DNA of 64,000 nucleotides from Sphingomonas vulcanisoli (lineage in GTDB: Bacteria > Pseudomonadota > Alphaproteobacteria > Sphingomonadales > Sphingomonadaceae): assembly GCF_011761305.1 (NCBI RefSeq), contig NZ_JAAOZC010000005.1:158814-222813 (forward strand), written 5' to 3'. How positions within the stretch are numbered: position 1 is the stretch's first letter; every line of letters starts with the position of its first letter. The notes beneath the pieces were generated by a model. That model was not told the origin of the DNA and ran no database searches. It saw only the letters and a program-made list of their open reading frames with translations. A program made the position numbers and the translations under genes. This document shows positions 35,493 to 43,784 of this stretch, piece by piece.

Positions 35493-36280
35493 AAGAAGCG
35501 CTTTGCGCGGCATTCTGTGGTGATCTCAAGCTGACGGATGTTCCGGTCGGCTACGCTGTCACGACTACGTTCCGTCGCGACGATGGCGATGCTGTCGCAT
35601 TCTACATCGTTCGACACCTATCCGCTCCAAACCAATTTCGTATTGAAGACGACGGTGCCACTATTTCATTCTTAGAAGCGTCTGGCGTAGAGTTCGCCAC
35701 GGAAACCCGCTCCGAAGCTTTTGAGGCCTTGCTCACAGGACACCAAGTCGAATTCGATGAAGACGAGATGCTTCTTCATACAGATTGGATGACAGAGGCA
35801 GACCTTCCTCGGGCAGCAATGCGCTTCCTTTCTTTTATGCTTCGTATCAACGACTTCCTACTTCTAACCAAAGACAAGGTAGCCTCAACTTTCAAAGAAG
35901 ATGCGGCTCAGCGAATCCTTGAGCGAATGAACGGAAAGGCTCTCGTTGAGCAGGATAAGCCCGTGAGCGATCACTTGTCAGACACGGTTCCTGACATGGT
36001 CATTCGCGCTACCGGAAGGGTGCCGGTTGCCGTCTTTTTTGGATCCTCGGCACAGCGCGTTAACGACGCGATATTCCTGCAGATGCAGGCACTCTACGAG
36101 GTTCGCGAGCCCTTGCAGGTGATCTCTCTCTTAGAGCGTGAGAACGTAATCAACCACGATCTCCGACGCCGGGCAGCAAACCGACTTGCCGCACTACCCA
36201 TCTATCGGGGCGATGAAATCACTGCGATCAATCGCATCGAGCGTGAAGCACTTGGCTCGATGCTTGGGACAGTCCACTGA
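35489..36280 (+). CDS. DUF1828-like protein, second gene of the two-gene insert
   Basis: A 263-residue protein. The N-terminal 95 residues (GYAVTTTFRRDDGDAVAFYI, RIEDDGATISFLEASGV) resemble DUF1828, a domain found in accessory and phage-related loci; the remainder may be the matching DUF1829-type region. The GTG start overlaps the TGA of the preceding gene (GTGA), so the two are translated together. No catalytic motif is evident. The low GC and lack of relation to the neighbouring translation genes point to an acquired pair, possibly of toxin-antitoxin or defence kind; that is inference. Confidence 0.65.
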   Translation: MKEALCAAFCGDLKLTDVPVGYAVTTTFRRDDGDAVAFYIVRHLSAPNQFRIEDDGATISFLEASGVEFATETRSEAFEALLTGHQVEFDEDEMLLHTDWMTEADLPRAAMRFLSFMLRINDFLLLTKDKVASTFKEDAAQRILERMNGKALVEQDKPVSDHLSDTVPDMVIRATGRVPVAVFFGSSAQRVNDAIFLQMQALYEVREPLQVISLLERENVINHDLRRRAANRLAALPIYRGDEITAINRIEREALGSMLGTVH

Positions 36281-36851
36281 GCATCGTATATCCGCACGAG
36301 CCTAAGCTGGGACAAGTTCGATCTAAGCCGCGTATGCCGCTGAGCCTCCAGCAAGCGCCTAGCGCAAAAACACATGACATTTACAATCCTATTTGGTAAG
36401 TCACCCGTCGCTCAATGACATCGGCCGAGTTGCGAGCGAAGCCCACTCCGGCGCGCAAGCGTCGGAGAACGACCGGCGCGGAGCCTGCCCTATGCGGGTG
36501 AAAAGCGAGCGCTCCGCCAAGAACTTTCGCCGTTGCCGCAGGCTTCGCGCTGCGGTGCAAACATGCTGGATGCCGCGCCTACGATCCATGCGGGCGGCAT
36601 CCCCCGATCTCCGGGATCAGGCAGCGAAATCGCAAGGTCCATCCCCGCCGGGCAGGCGGCGGAACGCGCCGGTCGGAAAGCTTTTCGCGTGAAGCCACGA
36701 ATGCGCACGCCCGCAGCCCATCTTGTGGGGCCGCGTTGCGCAATGCCGCCCGGCTCCCCATCTCCTCCACAGGGGCTCCGCTTCCCTTTTCGCCCTTCAA
36801 GGGCTAAGGGCGGCGCCACTTTCCTGACACTCAAAAGAACTGAGGCGCCGT
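36281..36851. other. Gene-free stretch between the two-gene insert and infA
   Basis: No convincing gene in 571 bases. The first 115 bases are AT-richer and resemble the insert before them. From about 36395 the sequence is GC-rich and the short open frames lack ribosome sites and recognisable products, as expected of decayed DNA. The infA promoter should be near the end. Confidence 0.5.
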
Positions 36852-37097
36852 TTGGCCAAAGAAGAACTGCTCGAAATGCGCGGCCAGGTGGTCGAGCTTT
36901 TGCCCAACGCGATGTTTCGCGTCCGGCTGGAAAATGATCACGAAATCCTCGGCCACACCGCGGGCAAGATGCGCAAGAATCGCATCCGCGTGCTCGTCGG
37001 CGATGAGGTGCTGGTCGAACTGACGCCTTATGATCTGACCAAAGGCCGGATCACCTATCGCTTCATGCCGGGCCGCGGCGGACCCGGCCCGCAATAA
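36852..37097 (+). CDS. infA: Translation initiation factor IF-1
   Basis: An 81-residue S1/OB-fold protein. [38 protein letters not shown] and KGRITYRF are the standard IF-1 blocks, with a short GRGGPGPQ tail. Translation begins at a TTG, fixed by the invariant MAKEE N-terminus. The stop TAA shares its last A with the ATG of maf (TAATG), so the two are coupled. It heads the operon infA-maf-RNase E/G-yacG. Confidence 0.96.
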   Translation: MAKEELLEMRGQVVELLPNAMFRVRLENDHEILGHTAGKMRKNRIRVLVGDEVLVELTPYDLTKGRITYRFMPGRGGPGPQ

Positions 37098-37681
37098 TGA
37101 CGCGCCCGGACGGGCCGACGCTCGTCCTCGCCTCCTCCTCCCCACGCCGCCGCGATCTGCTCGGGCGGCTGGGTGTCGTGCCCGATCGGATCGAGGCGCC
37201 CGCGATCGACGAAAGCCCCAAGGCCGGCGAGCTGCCGCGTGTCTATGCGCTGCGGCTGGCGGTAGAGAAGGCTAAGGCGGTGAAGCGCCGCGAGGGCGAG
37301 ATCGTGCTGGCCGGCGATACGACGGTGGCGCTCGGCCGCCGCATTCTGCCGCCCGCCGACGACGAGGCCATCCAGCGCAAATTGCTCGGCCTGCTTTCGG
37401 GGCGCCGCCACCATTGCCTGTCCGCGGTCTGCGTGATCGATGCAGCGGGCAAGGCGCGGACGCGGATCGCCGACACGATCGTCACCTTCAAACCACTCTC
37501 CGCCGCCGAGATCGACGCCTATGTCGCGTGCGGCGAGGGGCTGGGCAAGGCTGGCGGCTATGCGATCCAGGGTCGGGCGGAGGGCTTCGTACGCTATCTG
37601 GCGGGCAGCCACTCGGGCGTGATTGGTTTACCGCTGTATGAGACGCGCGGACTGCTGATCGCCGCGGGGGTAGCGCTATGA
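37097..37681 (+). CDS. maf: Maf-family nucleoside triphosphate pyrophosphatase
   Basis: A 194-residue house-cleaning pyrophosphatase that hydrolyses non-canonical or modified NTPs, often dTTP and UTP in this family. The signature LVLASSSPRRRDLLGRLG is at residues 9-26; AGDTTVALG contains the conserved aspartate, and GKAGGYAIQGRAEGFV is the other conserved loop. Start and infA stop overlap. Family and fold are certain; which nucleotide is preferred is not. A palindromic repeat separates it from the RNase gene. Confidence 0.92.
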   Translation: MTRPDGPTLVLASSSPRRRDLLGRLGVVPDRIEAPAIDESPKAGELPRVYALRLAVEKAKAVKRREGEIVLAGDTTVALGRRILPPADDEAIQRKLLGLLSGRRHHCLSAVCVIDAAGKARTRIADTIVTFKPLSAAEIDAYVACGEGLGKAGGYAIQGRAEGFVRYLAGSHSGVIGLPLYETRGLLIAAGVAL

Positions 37682-37688
37682 TTCCCGT

Positions 37689-37779
37689 CCGTCACCCCGG
37701 ACTTGTTCCGGGGTCCACCCAACCGCAGGCTCCGGAGCGAGCGGTGGAGTGGATGCCGGAACACGTCCGGCATGACGAA
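37689..37779. repeat. Intergenic inverted repeat, GTCACCCCGGACTTG class
   Basis: CCGTCACCCCGGACTTGTTC (37689-37708), followed by CGGGGTCC, and the inverse GGATGCCGGAACACGTCCGG (37751-37770), followed by CATGACG, form the arms. It lies inside an apparent operon between maf and the RNase gene without disrupting a frame. Confidence 0.8.
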
Positions 37780-37787
37780 AAAAGCTA

Positions 37788-38777
37788 ATGGCGCGCTGGC
37801 TGTTCGAGGCCGGCATCGGCGAGGTGCGCGCGGCTCTGGTCGAGCAGGGGCGCATCCTCGAAATTCATATCGAGCCCGAAAGCCCCTCCCCGCGCATCGG
37901 CGCGGTGCTGGAAGCGCGGCTGATCGCCAAGGCCGATGCTAGCAAGCGCGGACGAGTACGGTTGGCCGAGGGCGAGGTGGAGATTGTGGATCTGCTGCCC
38001 GGCCTCACCGAGGGCGCCAAGCTCCGCGTCGAGGTGATCCGCGAGGCGCTGGGCGAGGCGCACCGTGCCAAGCCGCTGCGGGTGCGGCCGACCGAGGCGG
38101 CGGTGCGCGCCGGGCCAAACCTGCTGGAGCGCATCACGGCTTCCGGCCTGCCCGTTGATCGCCTGGGCAATGGGCCTGATCTCCTCGAACAGCATGGCTG
38201 GTCCGAGGCGTTGGAAGAGGCGGAGAGCGGCCTCATCGCGCGACCGGATGCAATGCTCCACATCAGCCTCACCCCCGCCATGACCCTGATCGACGTCGAC
38301 GGCGGCGGCGCACCCGCCGCGCTCGCCATCGCCGGGGCCAAACTGGCGGGCGAGACGATCCGCCGCTTCGGCCTCACCGGATCGATCGGCGTGGATCTGC
38401 CGACCACGCCGAACCGCGCCGATCGCCTCGCCGCCGCCGAAGCGATCGATGCGCTCCTGCCGCAGCCGTTCGAGCGGACCGCAGTCAACGGCTTCGGCTT
38501 CCTGCAGATCATCCGGCGCCGCCAGCGGCCTTCGCTGATGGAACTGATCGCCGCCGATCGCATCGGCTTCGCCGCCCGCGCCTTGCTCCGCCGCGCCGGA
38601 CGCGCGCAGGGGCATGGCGCGCTGGAGCTGATCGCCGCGCCGGCAGTGATCGATCGCCTGGCCGCGCAGCCCACCTGGCTGGACGAACTCGCCCGCCGCA
38701 CCGGCACCATCGCCCGGTTGCGAGCCGAGGCCGGTCGCCCCATATCGGCCGGACATGCCCAGCGCCTCCAAAGCTAA
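37788..38777 (+). CDS. Short RNase E/G-family ribonuclease
   Basis: A 329-residue protein covering only the catalytic core of the RNase E/G family, with an S1-like start (EVRAALVEQGRILEIHIE) and the metal-site segment MTLIDVDGGG near residue 164. RNase G is about 480 residues, so this is a compact form that recurs next to maf and yacG in sphingomonads; the DNase I-like half is retained in part and the zinc-link and small domain are missing. Activity as an endoribonuclease is likely but unproven. Its end overlaps yacG by 23 nt. Confidence 0.82.
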   Translation: MARWLFEAGIGEVRAALVEQGRILEIHIEPESPSPRIGAVLEARLIAKADASKRGRVRLAEGEVEIVDLLPGLTEGAKLRVEVIREALGEAHRAKPLRVRPTEAAVRAGPNLLERITASGLPVDRLGNGPDLLEQHGWSEALEEAESGLIARPDAMLHISLTPAMTLIDVDGGGAPAALAIAGAKLAGETIRRFGLTGSIGVDLPTTPNRADRLAAAEAIDALLPQPFERTAVNGFGFLQIIRRRQRPSLMELIAADRIGFAARALLRRAGRAQGHGALELIAAPAVIDRLAAQPTWLDELARRTGTIARLRAEAGRPISAGHAQRLQS

Positions 38778-38952
38778 CGCCTGCCCCACCTGCGGCAAGC
38801 CCGCCGCCGCCCCGCACGCGCCATTCTGCAGCCAGGGCTGCAAGGATCGCGATCTGCTGCAGTGGCTTTCTGACGGACACCGCCTCCCCGGCCCGCCGGT
38901 CGATCCCGAATCGCTGCAAGGGCTGGACAGGTCGGACGATCCCTCCCTATAG
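38755..38952 (+). CDS. yacG: DNA gyrase inhibitor YacG
   Basis: A 65-residue zinc-ribbon protein. Four cysteines in CPTCG and FCSQGCK bind zinc, and RDLLQWLSDGHRLPGPP is the conserved gyrase-binding segment with its tail. The family binds GyrB and blocks DNA binding by gyrase. ATG 38755 overlaps the end of the RNase gene by 23 nt in another frame. tRNA-Phe lies 30 bp downstream. Confidence 0.92.
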   Translation: MPSASKANACPTCGKPAAAPHAPFCSQGCKDRDLLQWLSDGHRLPGPPVDPESLQGLDRSDDPSL

Positions 38953-38982
38953 GCCCCGCTCTCGGCCCGTGGCCGAGCTTAT

Positions 38983-39058
38983 GCCCGGGTAGCTCAGTTG
39001 GTAGAGCACGTGACTGAAAATCACGGTGTCGGCGGTTCGATCCCGTCCCCGGGCACCA
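38983..39058 (+). tRNA. tRNA-Phe (anticodon GAA)
   Basis: A 76-nt cloverleaf with encoded CCA. The acceptor is GCCCGGG / CCCGGGC, the anticodon stem CGTGA/TCACG holds loop CTGAAAA with GAA at 39016-39018, and the T-loop is TTCGATC. Confidence 0.97.
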
Positions 39059-39209
39059 TCTTTGTTTGCCTCAAGCGCCGGCGCAAGCATTCGCTCGCTT
39101 GTCTTTCCTCGCATAGGCTCGGGCGCGCGTTCGCGCTTGCGAACCCTGAGGGGTTCGATGATGCGCCTGTTCGCCGTTTTACCGTCTCGCTCTCGGCGTC
39201 GGCGAGCCC

Positions 39210-40424
39210 GTGTTAGGCATCGCGCTTCTCGCCGCTCAGCTTGCCGCCGCGCAGGCTGCGACGGCTGCGCAAGACCCCACCATCGTCATCGCCCGCCAAC
39301 AGCCGTTGATCGAAACACCGCTTGAGGCGCTGGTGCAGGACGGCATCCAATATGCGCGCCTCTACCCCATCCCGCTGATCGAGGCCGTGCGCCGGCTCGT
39401 CGCGCAGGAGGCGAGCGTGCCGCAGACCGACGCGCTGATCCGCCGCTATCAGCCGCGCTTCGCGGGGCTGGTGCTGGAGCATGTCCCCGTCTTCCGCTTC
39501 GTCATGCTGCTGACCGGCGACGAACCCGTTCCCGATACGGTGATAACCGCCGGCGGCCTGACCATCCCCATCGTCTTCCGCACCGGCGCGCCCGCGACGC
39601 GCGACCAGATTCTCACCGTAATCGCGGCGCACCAGGCCGAGATTCGCGCGGCCCTGCCCCGGCCGATGGGCCTCGCCTTCAATCCGCGCACCGGGCGGCT
39701 GCTGGTGATGCTGCGCAAGTCCGATCTCGACAAGGAGGGTGAGGCCGCGACCGCGCAGCGGCTGCAGGCGATCGCGGGCGTGCCGCTGGAGCTGCATTAT
39801 TGGAGCGCCGCCGACCGCAACACGGCGGCGGAGGGCGGCGGCCGGATCATTGCGCGCAACCGCGAGGGCAAGCATTTCCTCTGCACCTCGGGATTCGTCG
39901 TCACCAACGGCACCCAGACCGCGATCACCACTGCCGCCCACTGCCCCGATACCCTCGCGTACATCGAAGCTGACAAGAGCGAGGTGCCGCTGACGCTGAT
40001 CGGTGCGTGGGGCGAACGCTATCAGGATGTCCAGATCCATAGCGCGCCCGCCGCGCTCGAACCTTTGTTCCACGCGGACAGCAAGGACAGCGCCCGCCTC
40101 GTGACGGGCTGGCGCAACCGCGAGAGTACGCGCGCGGGCGATATCGTCTGCCATCGCGGCGAGAAAACCGGCTACAGCTGCGCCGAGATCGCCTATGTCG
40201 ATTATGCGCCGCCGGGCGATCTCTGCGCCGGGCCGTGCATGGCCACCTGGGTCGCGGTGAAGGGGCCGAGCTGCAAAAATGGCGACAGCGGCGGCCCGGT
40301 GTTCCTGGGCACGGTCGCCTTCGGCCTCGTTAAGGCCGACAGCGTGACTGACGGCGTCTGCAAACTCTATTATTATATGTCGACCGACTATCTGCCGCCG
40401 GGATGGACGGTGGCACACCGCTAA
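39210..40424 (+). CDS. Secreted trypsin-fold serine protease
   Basis: A 404-residue exported protein. The last 190 residues form an S1-type domain: catalytic histidine in AITTAAHCPD (near residue 246) and serine in KNGDSGGPVFLG (near 360), with cysteines placed for disulfides (HFLCTSGF, DIVCHRGE, YSCAEIAY, CAGPCMA, SCKNGD). The first 190 residues are an extension of unknown role, possibly a propeptide. The start is unsure: GTG 39210 gives a short signal (LGIALLAAQLAAAQA). MMRLFAVL in another frame at 39158 would make a longer one if a one-base shift existed. Confidence 0.75.
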   Translation: MLGIALLAAQLAAAQAATAAQDPTIVIARQQPLIETPLEALVQDGIQYARLYPIPLIEAVRRLVAQEASVPQTDALIRRYQPRFAGLVLEHVPVFRFVMLLTGDEPVPDTVITAGGLTIPIVFRTGAPATRDQILTVIAAHQAEIRAALPRPMGLAFNPRTGRLLVMLRKSDLDKEGEAATAQRLQAIAGVPLELHYWSAADRNTAAEGGGRIIARNREGKHFLCTSGFVVTNGTQTAITTAAHCPDTLAYIEADKSEVPLTLIGAWGERYQDVQIHSAPAALEPLFHADSKDSARLVTGWRNRESTRAGDIVCHRGEKTGYSCAEIAYVDYAPPGDLCAGPCMATWVAVKGPSCKNGDSGGPVFLGTVAFGLVKADSVTDGVCKLYYYMSTDYLPPGWTVAHR

Positions 40425-40592
40425 TAACCCCGCTCAGATGCTACCGGATCAGGATCTGTCAGCAAACTACGTGCCGTGTCGTTGAACAACTCTGCGCCTT
40501 CCGCAGGCGTCCACAGGCAATTATCGGCTTTCGCTCGCCACCGAATTGGCAGCAAGCCAGTGCAAATCAGCGTGTCTGACCCGATAAGTCAC

Positions 40593-41444
40593 TCACTGCG
40601 TGTTGTAGTGAAGGCGGAGGGCGGACCAAACTTCGGCCTCGTCGCGCGCGGCGTTGACGATCCCCCAGACCCGCATGGGCTCGAGAACGCAGCGTCTATC
40701 GCTCGGTTTTAAGCCCGACAGAAGCTGGGTTCGGCTGTACTCGTTGGGCGGTCGTGCGTTTAGTTCACGCCCGCTCCCGATGAGCAATAAGCTGGCGTAG
40801 TTCATTCGAGCGTAAAGCTCTTTTGCGCGTCCAAGCTTAGCCAGAAGGTCGTCCGTTTCTGCCGGGGTCAGATGTTCAAGCGGTCGCGAAAGCAGTTCCA
40901 GCTCGCCGGCCTGGGAATGGAGCGTGACCATACTGCTCTGCATTTCGATGGGGAAGAAATAAAAGCTCCCCAGAGCCTTAGCGTCCGCCGCGGGAAGCCG
41001 ATCGAAAATCTGCATCGCGCGCGCGTTCAGCCAGGCTTCCGACTGGAACCTAATCAGCTTCGGCGAGAAGCGGTTGGCACCGGCGTAACGGCCGCTTTCC
41101 CGCGCGGCCAACAGCCCCGTCTCGATATCGAAAAGCTGTTGGTCAAGGCACGGTGCCAACGCCAGCCAAAGCGAAGCACTTTGCACATTGGCAGAGATTT
41201 CGGCGTGTAATTGCTCTTGGACCTGATGCAGCCGCTCCTGCCCGTGTGTCCATTCCACCGCCTGCTCGAGCGCCAGCGCAATCAGGATGCCGCAGATGAT
41301 CGTTCCGATCTCGATCAGGAACTCGCGCAAGGTGTGCGCTGCTTTCGGCTTGTGGATTTCCACGCTTTGATCCTCGCGCTCGGGCTCATGACTGGGATCA
41401 GCCGCGGCAACGGGACCAGACACGATTTCAAGCAATTCCCCCAT
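40593..41444 (-). CDS. Single-pass membrane protein of unknown function
   Basis: A 283-residue protein from the ATG at 41442-41444; another ATG at 41504 extends it by 20 residues. Near residue 45 it has the pattern LREFLIEIGTIICGILIALA followed by LEQAVEWTHG, an arrangement of basic-plus-helix seen in a group of uncharacterised sphingomonad membrane proteins. The rest is helical and hydrophilic with many Leu heptads (HQVQEQLHAEISANVQ), likely a coiled region outside the membrane. No enzymatic motif was found. It is the last chromosomal gene before the left end of the genomic island. Confidence 0.6.
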   Translation of the reverse strand: MGELLEIVSGPVAAADPSHEPEREDQSVEIHKPKAAHTLREFLIEIGTIICGILIALALEQAVEWTHGQERLHQVQEQLHAEISANVQSASLWLALAPCLDQQLFDIETGLLAARESGRYAGANRFSPKLIRFQSEAWLNARAMQIFDRLPAADAKALGSFYFFPIEMQSSMVTLHSQAGELELLSRPLEHLTPAETDDLLAKLGRAKELYARMNYASLLLIGSGRELNARPPNEYSRTQLLSGLKPSDRRCVLEPMRVWGIVNAARDEAEVWSALRLHYNTQ

Positions 41445-41652
41445 GCTGACGTTGGCTACACAGCCAAACGACGCTTGCAATAGCTGACTGATCCATGGGC
41501 GCACATCAGCCCGAGAATGCGCGCAGATCGGCCCTGCGAGACAGGATCGTGGAAATCAGAATGATGGGGATGAAAGACGGACGCGGGCGGCAACTAAGCG
41601 ATAGCGGAAATCACCGCCGAAACTATGTCATGCGGCCTTTCATACCCCTCAC

Positions 41653-41663
41653 TCCCACTCGAT
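41653..41663 (+). other. Left attachment site of the guaA island
   Basis: TCCCACTCGAT, followed by TGT, repeats the guaA-end sequence TCCCACTCGAT-CGT found at 58917-58930 in the same orientation. It lies in a non-coding region beside the unknown membrane-protein gene. Confidence 0.72.
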
Positions 41664-41863
41664 TGTTCGCGCCAGTGCTAATCAATTGAATTAACACGAG
41701 AAAATATTTTTCTGTCTAGCGATTACCGCCCCGGGGGCCGTCATAAAGCTACCCTGTTGATATTAATGGGCAATTCGGCGCGGCTTCCACAAACCATCTA
41801 TTGACTGCTATCGGCTCCTTGCCACCCATTCCAGCCCAGAAATCCGCAGCGAAATTATGGCAC

Positions 41864-41878
41864 AAAGTACCGTCAGCG
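41864..41878. promoter_or_regulatory. Candidate integrase arm-type site at the left island end
   Basis: AAAGTACCGTCAGCG shares AAAGTACCGTCA with the three copies near the integrase (58637-58748). It lies 200 bp inside the left attachment site. Two TTGACA boxes (41886 and 41905) follow, without good -10 partners. Confidence 0.6.
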
Positions 41879-41952
41879 CCAACGGTTGACAATTTCGGCC
41901 ACAGTTGACAAAAGACGCTATTCGCCTGATCCGGCGGGTGGAGGACAGTGCG

Positions 41953-42564
41953 ATGCGACCTTGGGATTACCATCAAGAACTCACTGGAGAGCGGCTTGTT
42001 AAAGTCGGTCAGCTGCTCGCGTTGGGGCGCGGTAGCGCGGTCGACCGGTTTGATCCGACGATTGGGGACGATAACTGGACCCTGGGTGTCTGCGCTTACA
42101 ATTATGGTTGCTTCCAGATCAGCCAAGCGGCGGGGACACCGGGGTTCGAGTGGCTAGGGGTAATCGATCCCGGCAAGCATTTTCAGTTCAGCGTTGGTGG
42201 GGTTCCCATGCGATTCTGGCGGGGCGATCCGGCTGAGCCTACTGCGAAGATCGTCATTGCCACCCCCCGCGAACAGCTGCTGCTTGATCTTGAGCCTGGC
42301 GTGCCGACGGCCGGCGTACTATTCCGCATTGGCGTCACCACCGACATCGACGGTGCTCTCTTGGGTGCGAGCTTCGTCGCCCTCCGCAACGATCAGCCGG
42401 AAACTGTGTGGCCGCTGCCGCTTGCCGAAGCTGAGCCGCTGATCGTATCCCTGGGTGAAGAGCGGCCTGAAGGACGGGATCTGCCGCCGCCGCCCGTTGG
42501 CGATATCGGGGACGACGAGATCGATCGCGACACTGGAACTGGGTCCGGCCCCGACGGAGCTTAA
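41953..42564 (+). CDS. Unknown protein, first gene of the five-gene island module
   Basis: A 203-residue protein without a family I can name. ATG 41953 has GTGGAGG 8 nt upstream; the open frame runs back to a TTG inside the promoter-like area. The middle (DNWTLGVCAYNYGCFQISQA, FSVGGVPMRFWRGD) looks like a beta-rich globular domain, and the last 40 residues are acidic and proline/glycine-rich (PPPPVGDIGDDEIDRDTGTG), probably disordered. It ends 2 nt before the XRE/ImmA gene, so the pair resembles a regulator-partner or antitoxin-type unit; that is inference. Confidence 0.65.
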   Translation: MRPWDYHQELTGERLVKVGQLLALGRGSAVDRFDPTIGDDNWTLGVCAYNYGCFQISQAAGTPGFEWLGVIDPGKHFQFSVGGVPMRFWRGDPAEPTAKIVIATPREQLLLDLEPGVPTAGVLFRIGVTTDIDGALLGASFVALRNDQPETVWPLPLAEAEPLIVSLGEERPEGRDLPPPPVGDIGDDEIDRDTGTGSGPDGA

Positions 42565-42566
42565 CC

Positions 42567-43724
42567 GTGGCAATGAAGGGCAACATACCGGGGGGCGATC
42601 CGGTCGATGGTGCACGGGCGTTTCATGGCGACAAGCTGCGACTCGCTCGTCTGCTCGCTGGCCTTTCGCTCGACGAGTTGGGCGGGTCGGTGGCAACAAG
42701 CCGGCAGTTCGTTCATCAGCTTGAAACCGGTGCAAAAGACCCGACTGACGAGATGCGGGACGCGTTAGCCGCGGCACTGACAGTCACTCCTGCATTCTTT
42801 TCGACGCCGGCCGTCAATCCCGTGCGTGAAGAAGACTGCCATTTTCGTCGGTTGGCGAGCGCCCCACGGGGGTTGGTCGCGCAGGCTGTGGCGCGGGGGA
42901 CAGCGGTAGAAGCGTTGGTGAACGGGCTTGAAGCGCTTGTGCGGTTGCCGGATGTGAATTTTCCGGAGTTTGCGCGCCCGGAAGGATCGGATGCGATCGA
43001 GCGTGTTGCCGAAGACGCCCGACTGCATTGGGGACTCGGTCTGGACGGCCCGATCACTAACATGACGCGCGTCTTGGAGAATGCAGGCGCAGTCGTCGTT
43101 CAGTTCGACGATCTCACAGACCGCATTGACGCGTTGTCGATGGCCCGGCGCCGGCCGATCGTGGTTCGATCGACTGCGAAGGCCGCAGGTGCCCGACTAC
43201 GCTTTGATCTTGCCCATGAGGCTGCACATCTAGTTATGCATCAGGGGGTGATCACGGGCGACAGCGTCACTGAAGGAGAAGCCCACCGCTTCGCTGGGGC
43301 ATTTCTGATCCCGCGCATCGCCTTCGCCCGGGAGTTCCCGCGGACACGGCGAATGCTCGACTGGAATGCTTTGTTCGCGATGAAGCTGCGCTGGAAAGTT
43401 TCAGTTCGCGCGATCGCCCGACGTGCGTTCGATTTGGGACTGATCGATGCTGCACAATACCGAACGGCCAATATCCAGCTGGTGAAGACCGGGCAGGCGA
43501 AGACGGAACGGTATGATGATCACATTGCCATTGAAGAGCCAGAACTGCTGAATTCAGCCATCGCGTGGCTTATGAAGCGAGAAGGGATCGGTCTCCATCG
43601 CCTACTGTCTGATCTCGGCATGGCACCTGAGCTTTTCACCCGTCTAACCGGCCAGCGAATACCGCACCTCCCCGAAAATGTCGTGTCATTCCCTACGACC
43701 GGCACCATGAGACCTCAATCATGA
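42567..43724 (+). CDS. XRE-HTH/ImmA-IrrE metallopeptidase regulator
   Basis: A 385-residue protein joining a helix-turn-helix (about residues 18-70, LRLARLLAGLSLDELGGSV, TSRQFVHQLETGAKDP) to an ImmA/IrrE zinc peptidase domain with FDLAHEAAHLVMH near residue 217 and E in EGEAHRFAGAFLIPR. Family members cleave repressors in response to damage or control toxin-antitoxin and ICE operons. A C-terminal extension of about 100 residues has no clear domain. GTG 42567 is 2 nt after the preceding stop; an ATG lies two codons on. It probably regulates the module it belongs to. Confidence 0.88.
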   Translation: MAMKGNIPGGDPVDGARAFHGDKLRLARLLAGLSLDELGGSVATSRQFVHQLETGAKDPTDEMRDALAAALTVTPAFFSTPAVNPVREEDCHFRRLASAPRGLVAQAVARGTAVEALVNGLEALVRLPDVNFPEFARPEGSDAIERVAEDARLHWGLGLDGPITNMTRVLENAGAVVVQFDDLTDRIDALSMARRRPIVVRSTAKAAGARLRFDLAHEAAHLVMHQGVITGDSVTEGEAHRFAGAFLIPRIAFAREFPRTRRMLDWNALFAMKLRWKVSVRAIARRAFDLGLIDAAQYRTANIQLVKTGQAKTERYDDHIAIEEPELLNSAIAWLMKREGIGLHRLLSDLGMAPELFTRLTGQRIPHLPENVVSFPTTGTMRPQS

Positions 43725-43784
43725 CCACCGGTTTCATTTCCTCTAAGGCGACGCCCCAGATCAGCCGCGCCGCAAGGGTCCAAC

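Noticed and set aside
36393..36937. Short overlapping open frames before infA
   Set aside because: No ribosome sites, arginine/proline-rich random composition and no recognisable product.
39158..39210. A frameshift at the start of the serine protease gene
   Set aside because: MMRLFAVL in another frame could complete a signal peptide, but GTG 39210 already gives a workable one, so no error is claimed.
41886..41910. Two TTGACA boxes as -35 elements of the five-gene module
   Set aside because: No acceptable -10 hexamer lies 16-18 bp downstream of either; noted only as a possible promoter area.
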